A stretch of 13,955 nt of DNA from Limiplasma sp964504385 (lineage in GTDB: Bacteria > Bacillota > Clostridia > Christensenellales > Aristaeellaceae). Positions 6,206 through 13,269 of the stretch are shown piece after piece; the stretch's first letter is position 1, and each line of letters opens with the position of its first letter. The DNA lies in assembly GCA_964504385.1 (NCBI GenBank), contig CAZDEF010000065.1, forward strand, positions 1-13,955. Reading direction: 5' to 3'. Both the position numbers and the translations under genes were made by a program. Under the pieces are notes generated by a model, which had not been told where the DNA came from, made no database searches, and saw nothing but the letters and a program-made list of their open reading frames with translations.

Positions 6206-6871
6206 ATGGCCAAATCGAACCGCCGCCCCGATGAAATGCCCCAGCAGGTCAAGCTGACGGACGAAGAACCCGAAGTCCGCAAGCCCTCCAAGCTGGCGCG
6301 CCTGCTCCGCCGCATCGGCTTTTTCCTGCTGCTGGCGCTGGCGCTGGTGTTCGCCTATGTTTTCCTGCTGCTGGGCGAACCGGACGAGGACGCAAAATAT
6401 GTGGAAAAAGTGCCGGAGCAGACCATTTCCATGCCCATGAGCGCGCTGGACATCCCCGGCGAAAGCAATGTGGGCTATCTGGCCGATACCTTTGCTCAGC
6501 CGGTACTGTCGCTGGGCGAAGTGCTGCCCATGTACAAAAGCCGCATCTATGATACTGCTTTTGAAGGCGGCTATGCCCGCCGCGTGACCCTCACCTACAC
6601 GCTGGAGGACGGGCAGTCCCTCACGGTGGAAAGTCTCCGCCCCACCGGCGCTGTCACGCTGCTTGCACAGGACGGGTATAAGCTGGATGGATCATCGCTG
6701 TACACGCTGGGTGGGCTGAACGCCGCGCGCATGGATAACGGCGTCAGCTGCTGCATCTTTGCCCAGAGCGATACGGCGGTCTACGCGGTCATCGCCCCCG
6801 CTTCCTACGCCGACGAACTGAACGCTCTGCTGCGCTATACCACGCTCGTCTCCCCCGAGACGGACAACTGA
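6206..6871 (+). CDS. Single-pass membrane protein of unknown function
   Basis: The 221-aa product has a charged, proline-containing N-terminal tail (about residues 1-30), basic residues RLLRR, one strong hydrophobic helix at about 36-57, and an extracytoplasmic domain of about 160 residues. Positive residues before the helix predict N-in, C-out topology. The outer part has alternating strands (RRVTLTYTLEDGQSLTVESLRP, SLYTLGGLNAARMDNG, AVYAVIAPASYADELNALLRYT), a layout shared by anti-sigma-like or DUF4367-type sensor domains, but I cannot assign a family. AAGGAGG at 6193-6199 supports the start. It lies 16 bp after the zinc-ribbon gene and 21 bp before an ABC exporter gene, so a role linked to export or envelope sensing is possible. 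Confidence 0.7.
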   Translation: MAKSNRRPDEMPQQVKLTDEEPEVRKPSKLARLLRRIGFFLLLALALVFAYVFLLLGEPDEDAKYVEKVPEQTISMPMSALDIPGESNVGYLADTFAQPVLSLGEVLPMYKSRIYDTAFEGGYARRVTLTYTLEDGQSLTVESLRPTGAVTLLAQDGYKLDGSSLYTLGGLNAARMDNGVSCCIFAQSDTAVYAVIAPASYADELNALLRYTTLVSPETDN

Positions 6872-6892
6872 GATAAAGGAGCATCACTTTCC

Positions 6893-8662
6893 ATGGCAAA
6901 ACAAGAGAGGAACATGAAGGTCGGGCAGCTGCTGAAACGCTTCCTGCCCTACTTCCGAAAGTACAAAGGCATGCTGGTGTTCGATCTGTTCTGCGCGGCG
7001 CTCACCACCATCTGCGATCTGGTGCTGCCGCTGATCGTGCGCAACATTACCGGCTTGGCCTCGAGCGATCTGGCTTCGCTCACGGCGGGGTATGTGCTCA
7101 AGATCGGCGCGATCTATGTGCTGCTGCGCATCATCGACGCCTTTGCCAACTTTTACATGTCTTCGCGCGGTCATATCATGGGAACCTATATTGAGCGCGA
7201 CATGCGCAACGATCTGTTCGCCCACCTGCAGAAGCTGGGCTTCGCTTACTATTCCAACGCCAAGGTGGGCCAGATTATGGCGCGCATCACGTCCGATCTG
7301 TTCGACGTGACCGAGTTTGCGCATCACTGCCCGGAGGAATTCTTCATCGCGGGCATCAAGATCATCATCCCCTTCGTCATCCTCATGGGCACCAGTCCCC
7401 TGCTCACGCTGATTGTCTTTGCCATGCTGCCGCTCATGCTGGTGTGCACGCGCTTCTTTAACAAACGCATGCGCGCTGTGTTCCGCGAAAGCCGCCATCA
7501 GGTGGGCGAGATCAACGCGCAAGTGGAGGACAGCCTGCTGGGCATCCGCGTGGTGAAGAGCTTTGCCAACGAGGACGTGGAAATGCAGAAGTTCCGCGAA
7601 GGCAACGACAAGTTTGTGCGCATCAACACGCGCAAATACATCAACATGGGCGGTTTCAACACCTCCACCCGCGTCTTTGACGGGCTGATGTACATCGTGG
7701 TGGTGGTGGCCGGGGCGCTGTGCATCATTGGCGGCCAGATCCAGGCGGCGGACTACATCGCCTACCTGCTCTATGTGCAGACGCTGCTCACCTCCATCCG
7801 CCGCATTGTGGAATTCATGGAGCAGTTCCAGCGCGGCATGACCGGCATCGAACGCTTCTGCGAGCTGATGGACGAGCAGCCGGATATCGAGGACGCGCCC
7901 GATGCGCAGGAGCTGACCGATGTGCGCGGCGACGTGACCTTCGATCACGTCAGCTTCCATTACAACGACAACGAAAAGAATGTGCTGGCGGATATCAACT
8001 TCGCCGTGAAGGCCGGTGAGCGCGTGGCGCTGGTGGGGCCCTCCGGCGGCGGCAAAACCACCCTGTGCAATCTCATTCCCCGCTTCTACAACGTATCCGC
8101 CGGGCGCATTCTCATCGATGGCAAGGACATCACCACCCTCACCCAGCGCAGCCTGCGCGAGGCCATCGGCATGGTGCAGCAGGATGTTTATATGTTCTCC
8201 GGCACCATCTACGACAACATCGCCTACGGTCTGCCCGGCGCAGAGGAAGAAAAGGTCATCACCGCCGCCAAGCAGGCCGGTGCGCATGATTTCATCATGA
8301 GTCTGCCGGACGGCTACCAGACCTTTGTGGGCGAACGCGGCGTAAAGCTGTCCGGCGGCCAGAAGCAGCGCATCTCCATCGCCCGCGTGTTCCTGAAGAA
8401 TCCGCCCATCCTGATCCTGGACGAGGCCACCAGTGCGCTGGATAACGAGAGCGAACGGCTGGTGCAGGAATCGCTGGAGAAGCTGAGCGTGGGCCGCACC
8501 ACCTTCACCATTGCGCACAGGCTCACCACCATCCGCAACGCCACCACCATTTGGGTGCTGACTGAAAACGGGATCGAAGAACACGGCACGCATCACGAGC
8601 TGATGCAGAAGAACGGCATCTATTCCCACCTTTACAAGATGTATACGGAGGATATGGCATGA
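6893..8662 (+). CDS. ABC exporter, fused permease and ATP-binding protein
   Basis: This 589-aa half-transporter has an N-terminal six-helix exporter domain (about residues 20-310) and a C-terminal ATPase. The ATPase motifs are intact: Walker A GPSGGGKTT at 382-390, a Q-loop in MVQQDVYMFSGTIYDN, the signature LSGGQ at 486-490, Walker B ILDE with Asp510 and Glu511, and the switch His542 in TIAHRLTT. It should work as a dimer that exports a lipid, drug or peptide; the sequence does not reveal the substrate. No second half-transporter is adjacent, so a homodimer (MsbA/LmrA style) is likely. AAAGGAG at 6875-6881 sits 11 bases before ATG 6893; ATG 6914 is an alternative. The stop overlaps the next gene by four bases (ATGA), implying translational coupling. 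Confidence 0.93.
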   Translation: MAKQERNMKVGQLLKRFLPYFRKYKGMLVFDLFCAALTTICDLVLPLIVRNITGLASSDLASLTAGYVLKIGAIYVLLRIIDAFANFYMSSRGHIMGTYIERDMRNDLFAHLQKLGFAYYSNAKVGQIMARITSDLFDVTEFAHHCPEEFFIAGIKIIIPFVILMGTSPLLTLIVFAMLPLMLVCTRFFNKRMRAVFRESRHQVGEINAQVEDSLLGIRVVKSFANEDVEMQKFREGNDKFVRINTRKYINMGGFNTSTRVFDGLMYIVVVVAGALCIIGGQIQAADYIAYLLYVQTLLTSIRRIVEFMEQFQRGMTGIERFCELMDEQPDIEDAPDAQELTDVRGDVTFDHVSFHYNDNEKNVLADINFAVKAGERVALVGPSGGGKTTLCNLIPRFYNVSAGRILIDGKDITTLTQRSLREAIGMVQQDVYMFSGTIYDNIAYGLPGAEEEKVITAAKQAGAHDFIMSLPDGYQTFVGERGVKLSGGQKQRISIARVFLKNPPILILDEATSALDNESERLVQESLEKLSVGRTTFTIAHRLTTIRNATTIWVLTENGIEEHGTHHELMQKNGIYSHLYKMYTEDMA

Positions 8663-10119
8663 GCATCCAGTTTTCCAAGGTGAAACCCCAGCATTTCGAG
8701 GAAGTGTGCACTCTTTATCAGGACGTGATCGCCGCCATGCGCGCCCATGGGCTGAAGCAGTGGGAGTGGGAAGTGTATCCCACCCGCGCGCAGCTAGAGG
8801 AGGACATGGAGGCACGTCAGCTCTACCGCGTGGATGAGGACGGCCGCTTAGTGGGCGCGTTCGTGCTCAGCGGAGAGCTGGCTGAGGAGTACAGCCGCAT
8901 GGAGTGGCACTACGGCGTGTGCCCCGCCACACTGCACCGTTTCGCCATGCTGCCCGATGCATTCGGCACGGAGCTGGCCGGGCGGATGCTTGCCTTTGTG
9001 AAGGAAGAAGCGCTCAAGCAGGGCTTTGACAGCCTGCGCGTAGATGTTTCCTGCGAGGATGAGAAAATGCTGCACCGCTTCTCCAGCGAGATGACCCACA
9101 AGGTGGGACGGCTGCATTTTGAGACCTTTGATATGGACTATATCTGCTACGAAGCGCCGCTGAGCGACGACTGCCCCCTTCTGCCGCTGCGCATGCATCC
9201 GGCCTACCGCCACGGCGAAATGACCCCTTGGGGCGGTGACCAGCTGCGCACCGTCTACGGCCGCGCCATTCCGGACGAGCGCACCGGAGAAGCGCTGGAG
9301 GTCAGCGCTATTAGTAAGCTGGAAAGCCGCTCCACGCAGGGCGAAAGCCTGCCGGAGCTCATCCGCCGCGATGGCCGTCGGCTGGCCGGGCGCTATGCGG
9401 ACGGAGAATTCCCGCTGCTGCTCAAGCTGCTGGCCGCCAAGCAATCCCTGAGCGTGCAGGTGCATCCGGACGACGCCTATGCCCGTGTGCATGAAAACAA
9501 GTTGGGCAAAACCGAAGCGTGGGTGATCCTCAAGGCAGACGAGGGCGCGAGCATCCTGTACGGCATCAAGGACGGCGTGACGCTGGACGAGCTGCGCGAA
9601 GAGCTGGAAAGCGGCGCGGATATCGAACCGCTGATCGCCCGCGTACCGGTGAAGCCGGGGGATGTATACTTCATGCCAGCCGGCATGGTGCACGCCATTG
9701 GCGCGGGCATCCTGCTCTACGAGATCCAGCAGTCCAGCGACGTGACCTACCGTCTGTGGGATTTCAACCGCACGAACGCCGCCGGTGAGAAGCGCCCGCT
9801 GCACATCCGCCAGTCGCTGGACGTGATCGACCCCGAGCTGAAGGGCCAGCGCGCGTTCATGCCCGAAAGCGGCGACAACGAGATCGTCCGTCTGCTGGAC
9901 GTACCCGCCTTCCGGCTGGATTGCGTCTGCGTGAACGGCGAATGCGCCGTGCCGGTGGACAGCGACGGCTTCGCCATGCTGACGGCGCTGTCCAGCCTGC
10001 TGCTGTGCTGGGAAGGCGACGCCATGGAGCTGAAGCCCGGCGATACGGTGCTGCTGCCCGCCGCCTGCCCGGAGATCGCTCTGCGCGGCGTGGGCCGTGC
10101 GCTGGTATCCAGACCCTAA
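8659..10119 (+). CDS. manA: GNAT-like domain fused to class I mannose-6-phosphate isomerase
   Basis: One 486-aa frame carries two modules. Residues 1-165 resemble a GNAT acetyltransferase (LKQWEWEVYPT, DGRLVGAFVLSGE, LHRFAMLPDAFG, FDMDYICYE). Residues about 173-486 are a complete ManA (about 314 aa, the size of the free B. subtilis enzyme), beginning LLPLRMHPAYRHGEMTPWGG. The zinc ligands are intact: Gln267 and His269 in QVHPDD, Glu286 in GKTEAW, and His345 in MVHAIG; the family motifs TYRLWDFNRTNA and RQSLDVID follow. ManA interconverts mannose 6-phosphate and fructose 6-phosphate in the cytoplasm. The GNAT part is degenerate: the QGxGIG acetyl-CoA loop reads FGTELA (102-107) and the usual catalytic Tyr is Phe141. 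No stop, ribosome site or frame change separates the modules. The start overlaps the exporter stop; a strong terminator follows. Confidence 0.88.
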   Translation: MSIQFSKVKPQHFEEVCTLYQDVIAAMRAHGLKQWEWEVYPTRAQLEEDMEARQLYRVDEDGRLVGAFVLSGELAEEYSRMEWHYGVCPATLHRFAMLPDAFGTELAGRMLAFVKEEALKQGFDSLRVDVSCEDEKMLHRFSSEMTHKVGRLHFETFDMDYICYEAPLSDDCPLLPLRMHPAYRHGEMTPWGGDQLRTVYGRAIPDERTGEALEVSAISKLESRSTQGESLPELIRRDGRRLAGRYADGEFPLLLKLLAAKQSLSVQVHPDDAYARVHENKLGKTEAWVILKADEGASILYGIKDGVTLDELREELESGADIEPLIARVPVKPGDVYFMPAGMVHAIGAGILLYEIQQSSDVTYRLWDFNRTNAAGEKRPLHIRQSLDVIDPELKGQRAFMPESGDNEIVRLLDVPAFRLDCVCVNGECAVPVDSDGFAMLTALSSLLLCWEGDAMELKPGDTVLLPAACPEIALRGVGRALVSRP

Positions 10120-10128
10120 AAAACACAT

Positions 10129-10178
10129 AACACAAATGGCGTGCTGCAGTCCTAAAAATGCAGCACGCCATTTGTGTT
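10129..10178. terminator. Bidirectional terminator between manA fusion and the secreted repeat protein
   Basis: A perfect 20-bp inverted repeat (10129-10148 with 10159-10178) encloses a 10-base loop. On the minus strand it is followed by a run of six T (complement of 10118-10123), and on the + strand the arm itself ends TTTGTGTTT. The TGCTGCA-loop-TGCAGCA core is shared with the hairpin at 128-169. Confidence 0.9.
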
Positions 10179-10188
10179 TCGAGAATCC

Positions 10189-11025
10189 TTACTGCTCCAC
10201 CACCACTTCCAGCGCGGTCAGCTGCGCGGGAATGCTGCGGGTGAGCATGCCATTGTAGATCACCTGCACGGAAGCGCCTTCAAACAGTTCGACGATCACT
10301 TCGCCTTCTTCCTCTGCTTCTTCCGTTTCATCGTCCATCACGATCTCGGCTTCTTCAGCGCCTTCTTCAATGTCGATCACGGTTTCGGCTTCTTCCTCCG
10401 CCGCCGGCATCAGGCTCAGCACCGTGTCCTCGGTCAGCTTCACTTCGTAGTTCACGCCGTCCGCATCGGTCAGCAGGAAGCCTTCTTCGGTCAGTTCGCT
10501 CACCACGCCCGTCTGCACAGGCAGCACCATCCACAGCGCGCTGGCCTGAGCGGGCAGGCTCATGGTCACAGCGCCGCTGTAATACACAGTAACGGGCATG
10601 TCGGCATACAGGTTGATGGGCTGCGTCATGTGGATGACGATCTCTTCATAAACCGCATCGCCGGTGAGCAGAAAGGAACCATCCTCATAGATCTCGCTCA
10701 CCACGCCCTGCAGACGGCAGCAGGCAATGCGGTCGGCATACACCTGCGGGGGCAGGCTGCGGGTCATCACGCCGTTGTAATCTACCTGTACATACATGCC
10801 CACCGCCAGTTCTTCCTCCAGCAGCACGCCGTCCAGCACGGTTTCTTCGCCAGTGTTCACCATCACTTCGCCATGGGTCGCGTCCTCCATCAGGAAGCCG
10901 CCTTCCAAGATCTCCGTCACAAGGCCTTCCAGCACATGCGCAGGCTCGGCTTCTTCCGCGATAGCGGCAAGGGGCAGGGCAAAGGCCAACATGAGGCTGA
11001 GCAGGGTCGTCATCATCTTTTTCAT
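10189..11025 (-). CDS. Secreted protein with three tandem beta-rich repeats
   Basis: The 278-aa product has a Sec signal peptide (MKKMMTTLLSLMLAF to about residue 23, AIAEE). Three repeats follow at about 31-100, 105-165 and 171-273. Each runs G-V-V-x-E-(I/L), then GFLL, then a strand pair, and closes with a signature: YNGVMTRSLPPQVYA (83-97), YSGAVTMSLPAQASA (149-163), YNGMLTRSIPAQLTA (257-271). The pattern suggests small beta-barrels (OB-like or DUF3221-like), but I cannot name the family. The third repeat is interrupted at about 208-246 by a Glu/Asp-rich stretch. The mature protein is very acidic. Function is unknown. AGGAGG (complement of 11035-11040) 9 bases upstream sets the start. It lies 65 bp after the DUF6020 gene without a clear promoter, so it may be co-transcribed with it. 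Confidence 0.8.
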   Translation of the reverse strand: MKKMMTTLLSLMLAFALPLAAIAEEAEPAHVLEGLVTEILEGGFLMEDATHGEVMVNTGEETVLDGVLLEEELAVGMYVQVDYNGVMTRSLPPQVYADRIACCRLQGVVSEIYEDGSFLLTGDAVYEEIVIHMTQPINLYADMPVTVYYSGAVTMSLPAQASALWMVLPVQTGVVSELTEEGFLLTDADGVNYEVKLTEDTVLSLMPAAEEEAETVIDIEEGAEEAEIVMDDETEEAEEEGEVIVELFEGASVQVIYNGMLTRSIPAQLTALEVVVEQ

Positions 11026-11090
11026 TTCGTTGTTCCTCCTTTTGTTCGTTCGTCCGCAAAATTGACAGGGGCTTTGTCATCGGGCGTACG

Positions 11091-12620
11091 TTATTCATAC
11101 GAAGGAGGAGCGTTTTTCCCTGCGATTTTCTGCAAAGAATTTTCAGGGCGGCACAGCATGCCAAGTCCCATGGGCACGCACAGCATGAGGGGATAGGCGT
11201 AGCGCACCAGACAGCAGGGCCCCAGCAGCATGGTCAGCAGCAGGCCAAAGGGAATGAGCATGGGCATCAGCACCTCCGTGCGCCGCTGTTTCAGCGCCGC
11301 CAGCAGCACCCATATCAACACCCACGTCCATACTGCGGGCGCAAACAGCAGCCGTATGCCCACAGCAGTGCGGTAGCCGTTTTCCGTTACCAACCATGTA
11401 TACCATTTTTCCAGCGCAGCGGATATGGGAGCGCGCTCCACCCCCGCGCCGGGCAGCACATTGGTGTGCATATAGCCCTGTTCTTCGCCGTAAATGCGGC
11501 TGTGGCTCTCATCCAGCACATCCCACCAGCCCTGCGTGAGCTCCAGAAACGCATCCGCGTATTCAACCGGATACTGTCTGAACATCCGCCACCATAGGCG
11601 GATCACCTGCGAGATCGGCGTTTTCCCGTCTGCGCGGAATACATGCTTCACCGGATCCGACAAGTGGGGATCGTAGTGGATCTCTCCCTGAAACAGCGCC
11701 TGTACATCCGCATCGTCCTGCCACTGCGGATGAAGGGCGATCACGCGCGCCATCTGCTGAATGGGTACAGACAACGCCTCGCGCGTATTCCATGCCTGTG
11801 CTTCCAGCACGCTGCACAGCAAGCCGTCCGCCGCAAAGAACACTGCGACCGCCACCCCCAGCGCCACTGCCGCGCGCACCGCTTTTTTGCGGCACAGCGC
11901 CATGCCCAGCACGGCCGCAGCGGCAAGCGCGTACCAGCCATTGTTGCGCAGCAGGCACATCAGGGCTGCCATCAGCACAGCCCGGCCATACCGCCCTTCA
12001 AACAGCAGCGTCACCAGCATGAGCATGGCGGCGGCAAAGAGCGGATCCTTGGTGGTGCTCACTGCCAGCACTGCGTGATACGGCAGCACGATCGCCAGCG
12101 CCACACCCACAAGCGTGATCCACAGCGGCCTTTGCGCCGCATACAGCGCGCCGGCCGCATAAGCGATGGCAAAGGCCAGCAGCGCCATCTGCACCAAAGA
12201 ATACGCCGCAGCGCCTGTGTTGCCGTCTCCCAGCTGCAGCAGACCGTTCAGCAGCAGCGTGTGCAGCAGGGGGTGATTCTGCCTGTACGGCGCCTGCGAA
12301 CCCTGAATGACCTGCGCCAGCACATCATAGGAAAACACGCCCGGATACAGGCCAAGGAAAGCCGGCAGCCAGCCCAGCAGCACCGCTGACAGACACAGCC
12401 CCACAAACATTCCGCGCCTCATGCGCGGCCGGTGTGCCTTGCAGCCGTTCAAACGCTTCATCAGCCATTCGGACAGCCAATGCACCGCTGGCACAAGCAG
12501 CGCCGCACCCGCCAGCGCCCAGCCAAAGCCTTCGCTCACGCTGCCCTGCCGATCCAGCATCCTGCCCATGATTGTGCACAGCACAAACCCAAAGCTGCAC
12601 GCCAGCGAAAGTCCCTTCAT
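11091..12620 (-). CDS. DUF6020-type polytopic membrane protein (glycosyltransferase C-like)
   Basis: The 509-aa product is hydrophobic over most of its length, with roughly 11-13 predicted membrane helices and one larger outside loop at about residues 275-400. Just after an early helix comes LGLYPGVFSYDVLAQ (90-103) and then NHPLLHTLLLNG (115-126). An acidic residue (Asp99) in the first outside loop followed by a histidine-rich HPxLHT is characteristic of DUF6020 and resembles GT-C glycosyltransferases that use polyprenyl-phosphate sugars. It may therefore modify a surface glycan or protein, but no activity is established. AGGAGGA (complement of 12628-12634) lies 7 bases before the ATG. The preceding gene ends in a terminator, so this gene needs its own promoter in 12621-12683; I see only a weak extended -10 candidate (TGCTATGAG). 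Confidence 0.75.
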   Translation of the reverse strand: MKGLSLACSFGFVLCTIMGRMLDRQGSVSEGFGWALAGAALLVPAVHWLSEWLMKRLNGCKAHRPRMRRGMFVGLCLSAVLLGWLPAFLGLYPGVFSYDVLAQVIQGSQAPYRQNHPLLHTLLLNGLLQLGDGNTGAAAYSLVQMALLAFAIAYAAGALYAAQRPLWITLVGVALAIVLPYHAVLAVSTTKDPLFAAAMLMLVTLLFEGRYGRAVLMAALMCLLRNNGWYALAAAAVLGMALCRKKAVRAAVALGVAVAVFFAADGLLCSVLEAQAWNTREALSVPIQQMARVIALHPQWQDDADVQALFQGEIHYDPHLSDPVKHVFRADGKTPISQVIRLWWRMFRQYPVEYADAFLELTQGWWDVLDESHSRIYGEEQGYMHTNVLPGAGVERAPISAALEKWYTWLVTENGYRTAVGIRLLFAPAVWTWVLIWVLLAALKQRRTEVLMPMLIPFGLLLTMLLGPCCLVRYAYPLMLCVPMGLGMLCRPENSLQKIAGKNAPPSYE

Positions 12621-12683
12621 CTCATCGTCCTCCTGCTTGATCCCGTATTCTCATAGCAGTAATACTTTTGTATGAAGGGTAGA

Positions 12684-12718
12684 TGAAAAATACCTGACGA
12701 ACATCTGTCCGTCAGGTA
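12684..12718 (-). terminator. Terminator of the polC-DUF3877 unit
   Basis: On the minus strand TACCTGACG and CGTCAGGTA (12710-12718 and 12691-12699 on the + strand numbering) form a 9-bp stem with a 10-base loop, followed by ATTTTTC. It begins 4 bases after the stop codon of the DUF3877 gene. Confidence 0.83.
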
Positions 12719-12722
12719 AATC

Positions 12723-13253
12723 TTAGAATCCGAATGCTTCGTAGTCTTCCTTGGCAAAACGGTGATAGCTCACATGCCCGGCGTGCTGGCTCAGGCAGTA
12801 GCGGCAGCTGTCCGGCTGCCCGTCCTCAAAATAGACAAGCCATTCAAATTCCGGGTTGTCGATCTGCTCCGCATGCGCCCGTCCATGCCTTGGAAACACA
12901 GCCAGCACCTCCTGCATGGAGGCATGCGCCTTCACCGCTGCGATCAGCTCACGCAGGAAGTCCGCGCTGCCGCCGTGGCTGAGCATATACGCCGCGCCCT
13001 GCTGCGGCACCGTCAGGCAGAACAGCCCGTCCCCCTCGTCCCGCACCGTCAGCTTTCCATACAGCGGCTGCTGCGCTTCGAAAGCCGCCGTCAGCGTCTG
13101 CAGCAGCGTCTCCCCTGCAAGGGAGGTTTGCAGCAGGCGCTGCAATGTGGGCAGCGGATAGTTCAGGCTCAGCTGCATGGCAGGCGCATCCAGCTTCAGC
13201 AGCATCTCCTGCACAGTGGCCGTCAGGTCGGCAAACAGCTTGTCCGTGTTCAT
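12723..13253 (-). CDS. DUF3877 family protein
   Basis: The 176-aa product has no signal peptide or membrane helix and should be cytoplasmic. Its pattern matches DUF3877: an N-terminal helix, LNYPLPTLQRLL, the strand FCLTVPQQGAAYM, then EFEWLVYFEDGQPDSCRYCL and a closing HVSYHRFAKEDYEAFGF. Two cysteines (CRYC) lie near the C-terminus. Its function is not known. It starts 16 bp after polC stops, with AGGGAGG (complement of 13262-13268) as ribosome site, and ends at its own terminator, so it is expressed as the tail of the polC transcript unless an internal promoter exists. Whether this reflects a link to replication is open. Confidence 0.72.
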   Translation of the reverse strand: MNTDKLFADLTATVQEMLLKLDAPAMQLSLNYPLPTLQRLLQTSLAGETLLQTLTAAFEAQQPLYGKLTVRDEGDGLFCLTVPQQGAAYMLSHGGSADFLRELIAAVKAHASMQEVLAVFPRHGRAHAEQIDNPEFEWLVYFEDGQPDSCRYCLSQHAGHVSYHRFAKEDYEAFGF

Positions 13254-13269
13254 CTCATTTTTCCTCCCT

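Noticed and set aside
6884..8815. Very long minus-strand open frame opposite the ABC exporter
   Set aside because: It mirrors a gene with intact ATPase motifs. Its translation is His-, Gln-, Ala- and Val-rich low-quality sequence without any domain, as expected opposite a GC-rich gene.
8659..10119. The GNAT-ManA join as a frameshift or sequencing artefact
   Set aside because: Both halves are in the same frame with no stop between them, the linker is short and normal in composition, and no start signal precedes the ManA part. Artefact cannot be wholly excluded without relatives.
8848..10128. 426-codon minus-strand frame opposite the GNAT-ManA fusion
   Set aside because: It has no recognisable motif, overlaps a full gene with intact zinc ligands and runs into the terminator hairpin.
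11026..11090. Short TGACA/TGTCA dyad between the DUF6020 and repeat-protein genes as a terminator or operator
   Set aside because: The stem is only 5 bp with no T run, and there is no promoter next to it.
10174..11196. Plus-strand 340-codon frame opposite the secreted repeat protein
   Set aside because: The minus-strand product has a signal peptide, three internal repeats and a strong ribosome site; the + frame has none of these.
11643..12389. Plus-strand frame opposite the DUF6020 gene
   Set aside because: Arg/His/Gln-rich translation without motifs, opposite a clear polytopic membrane protein.
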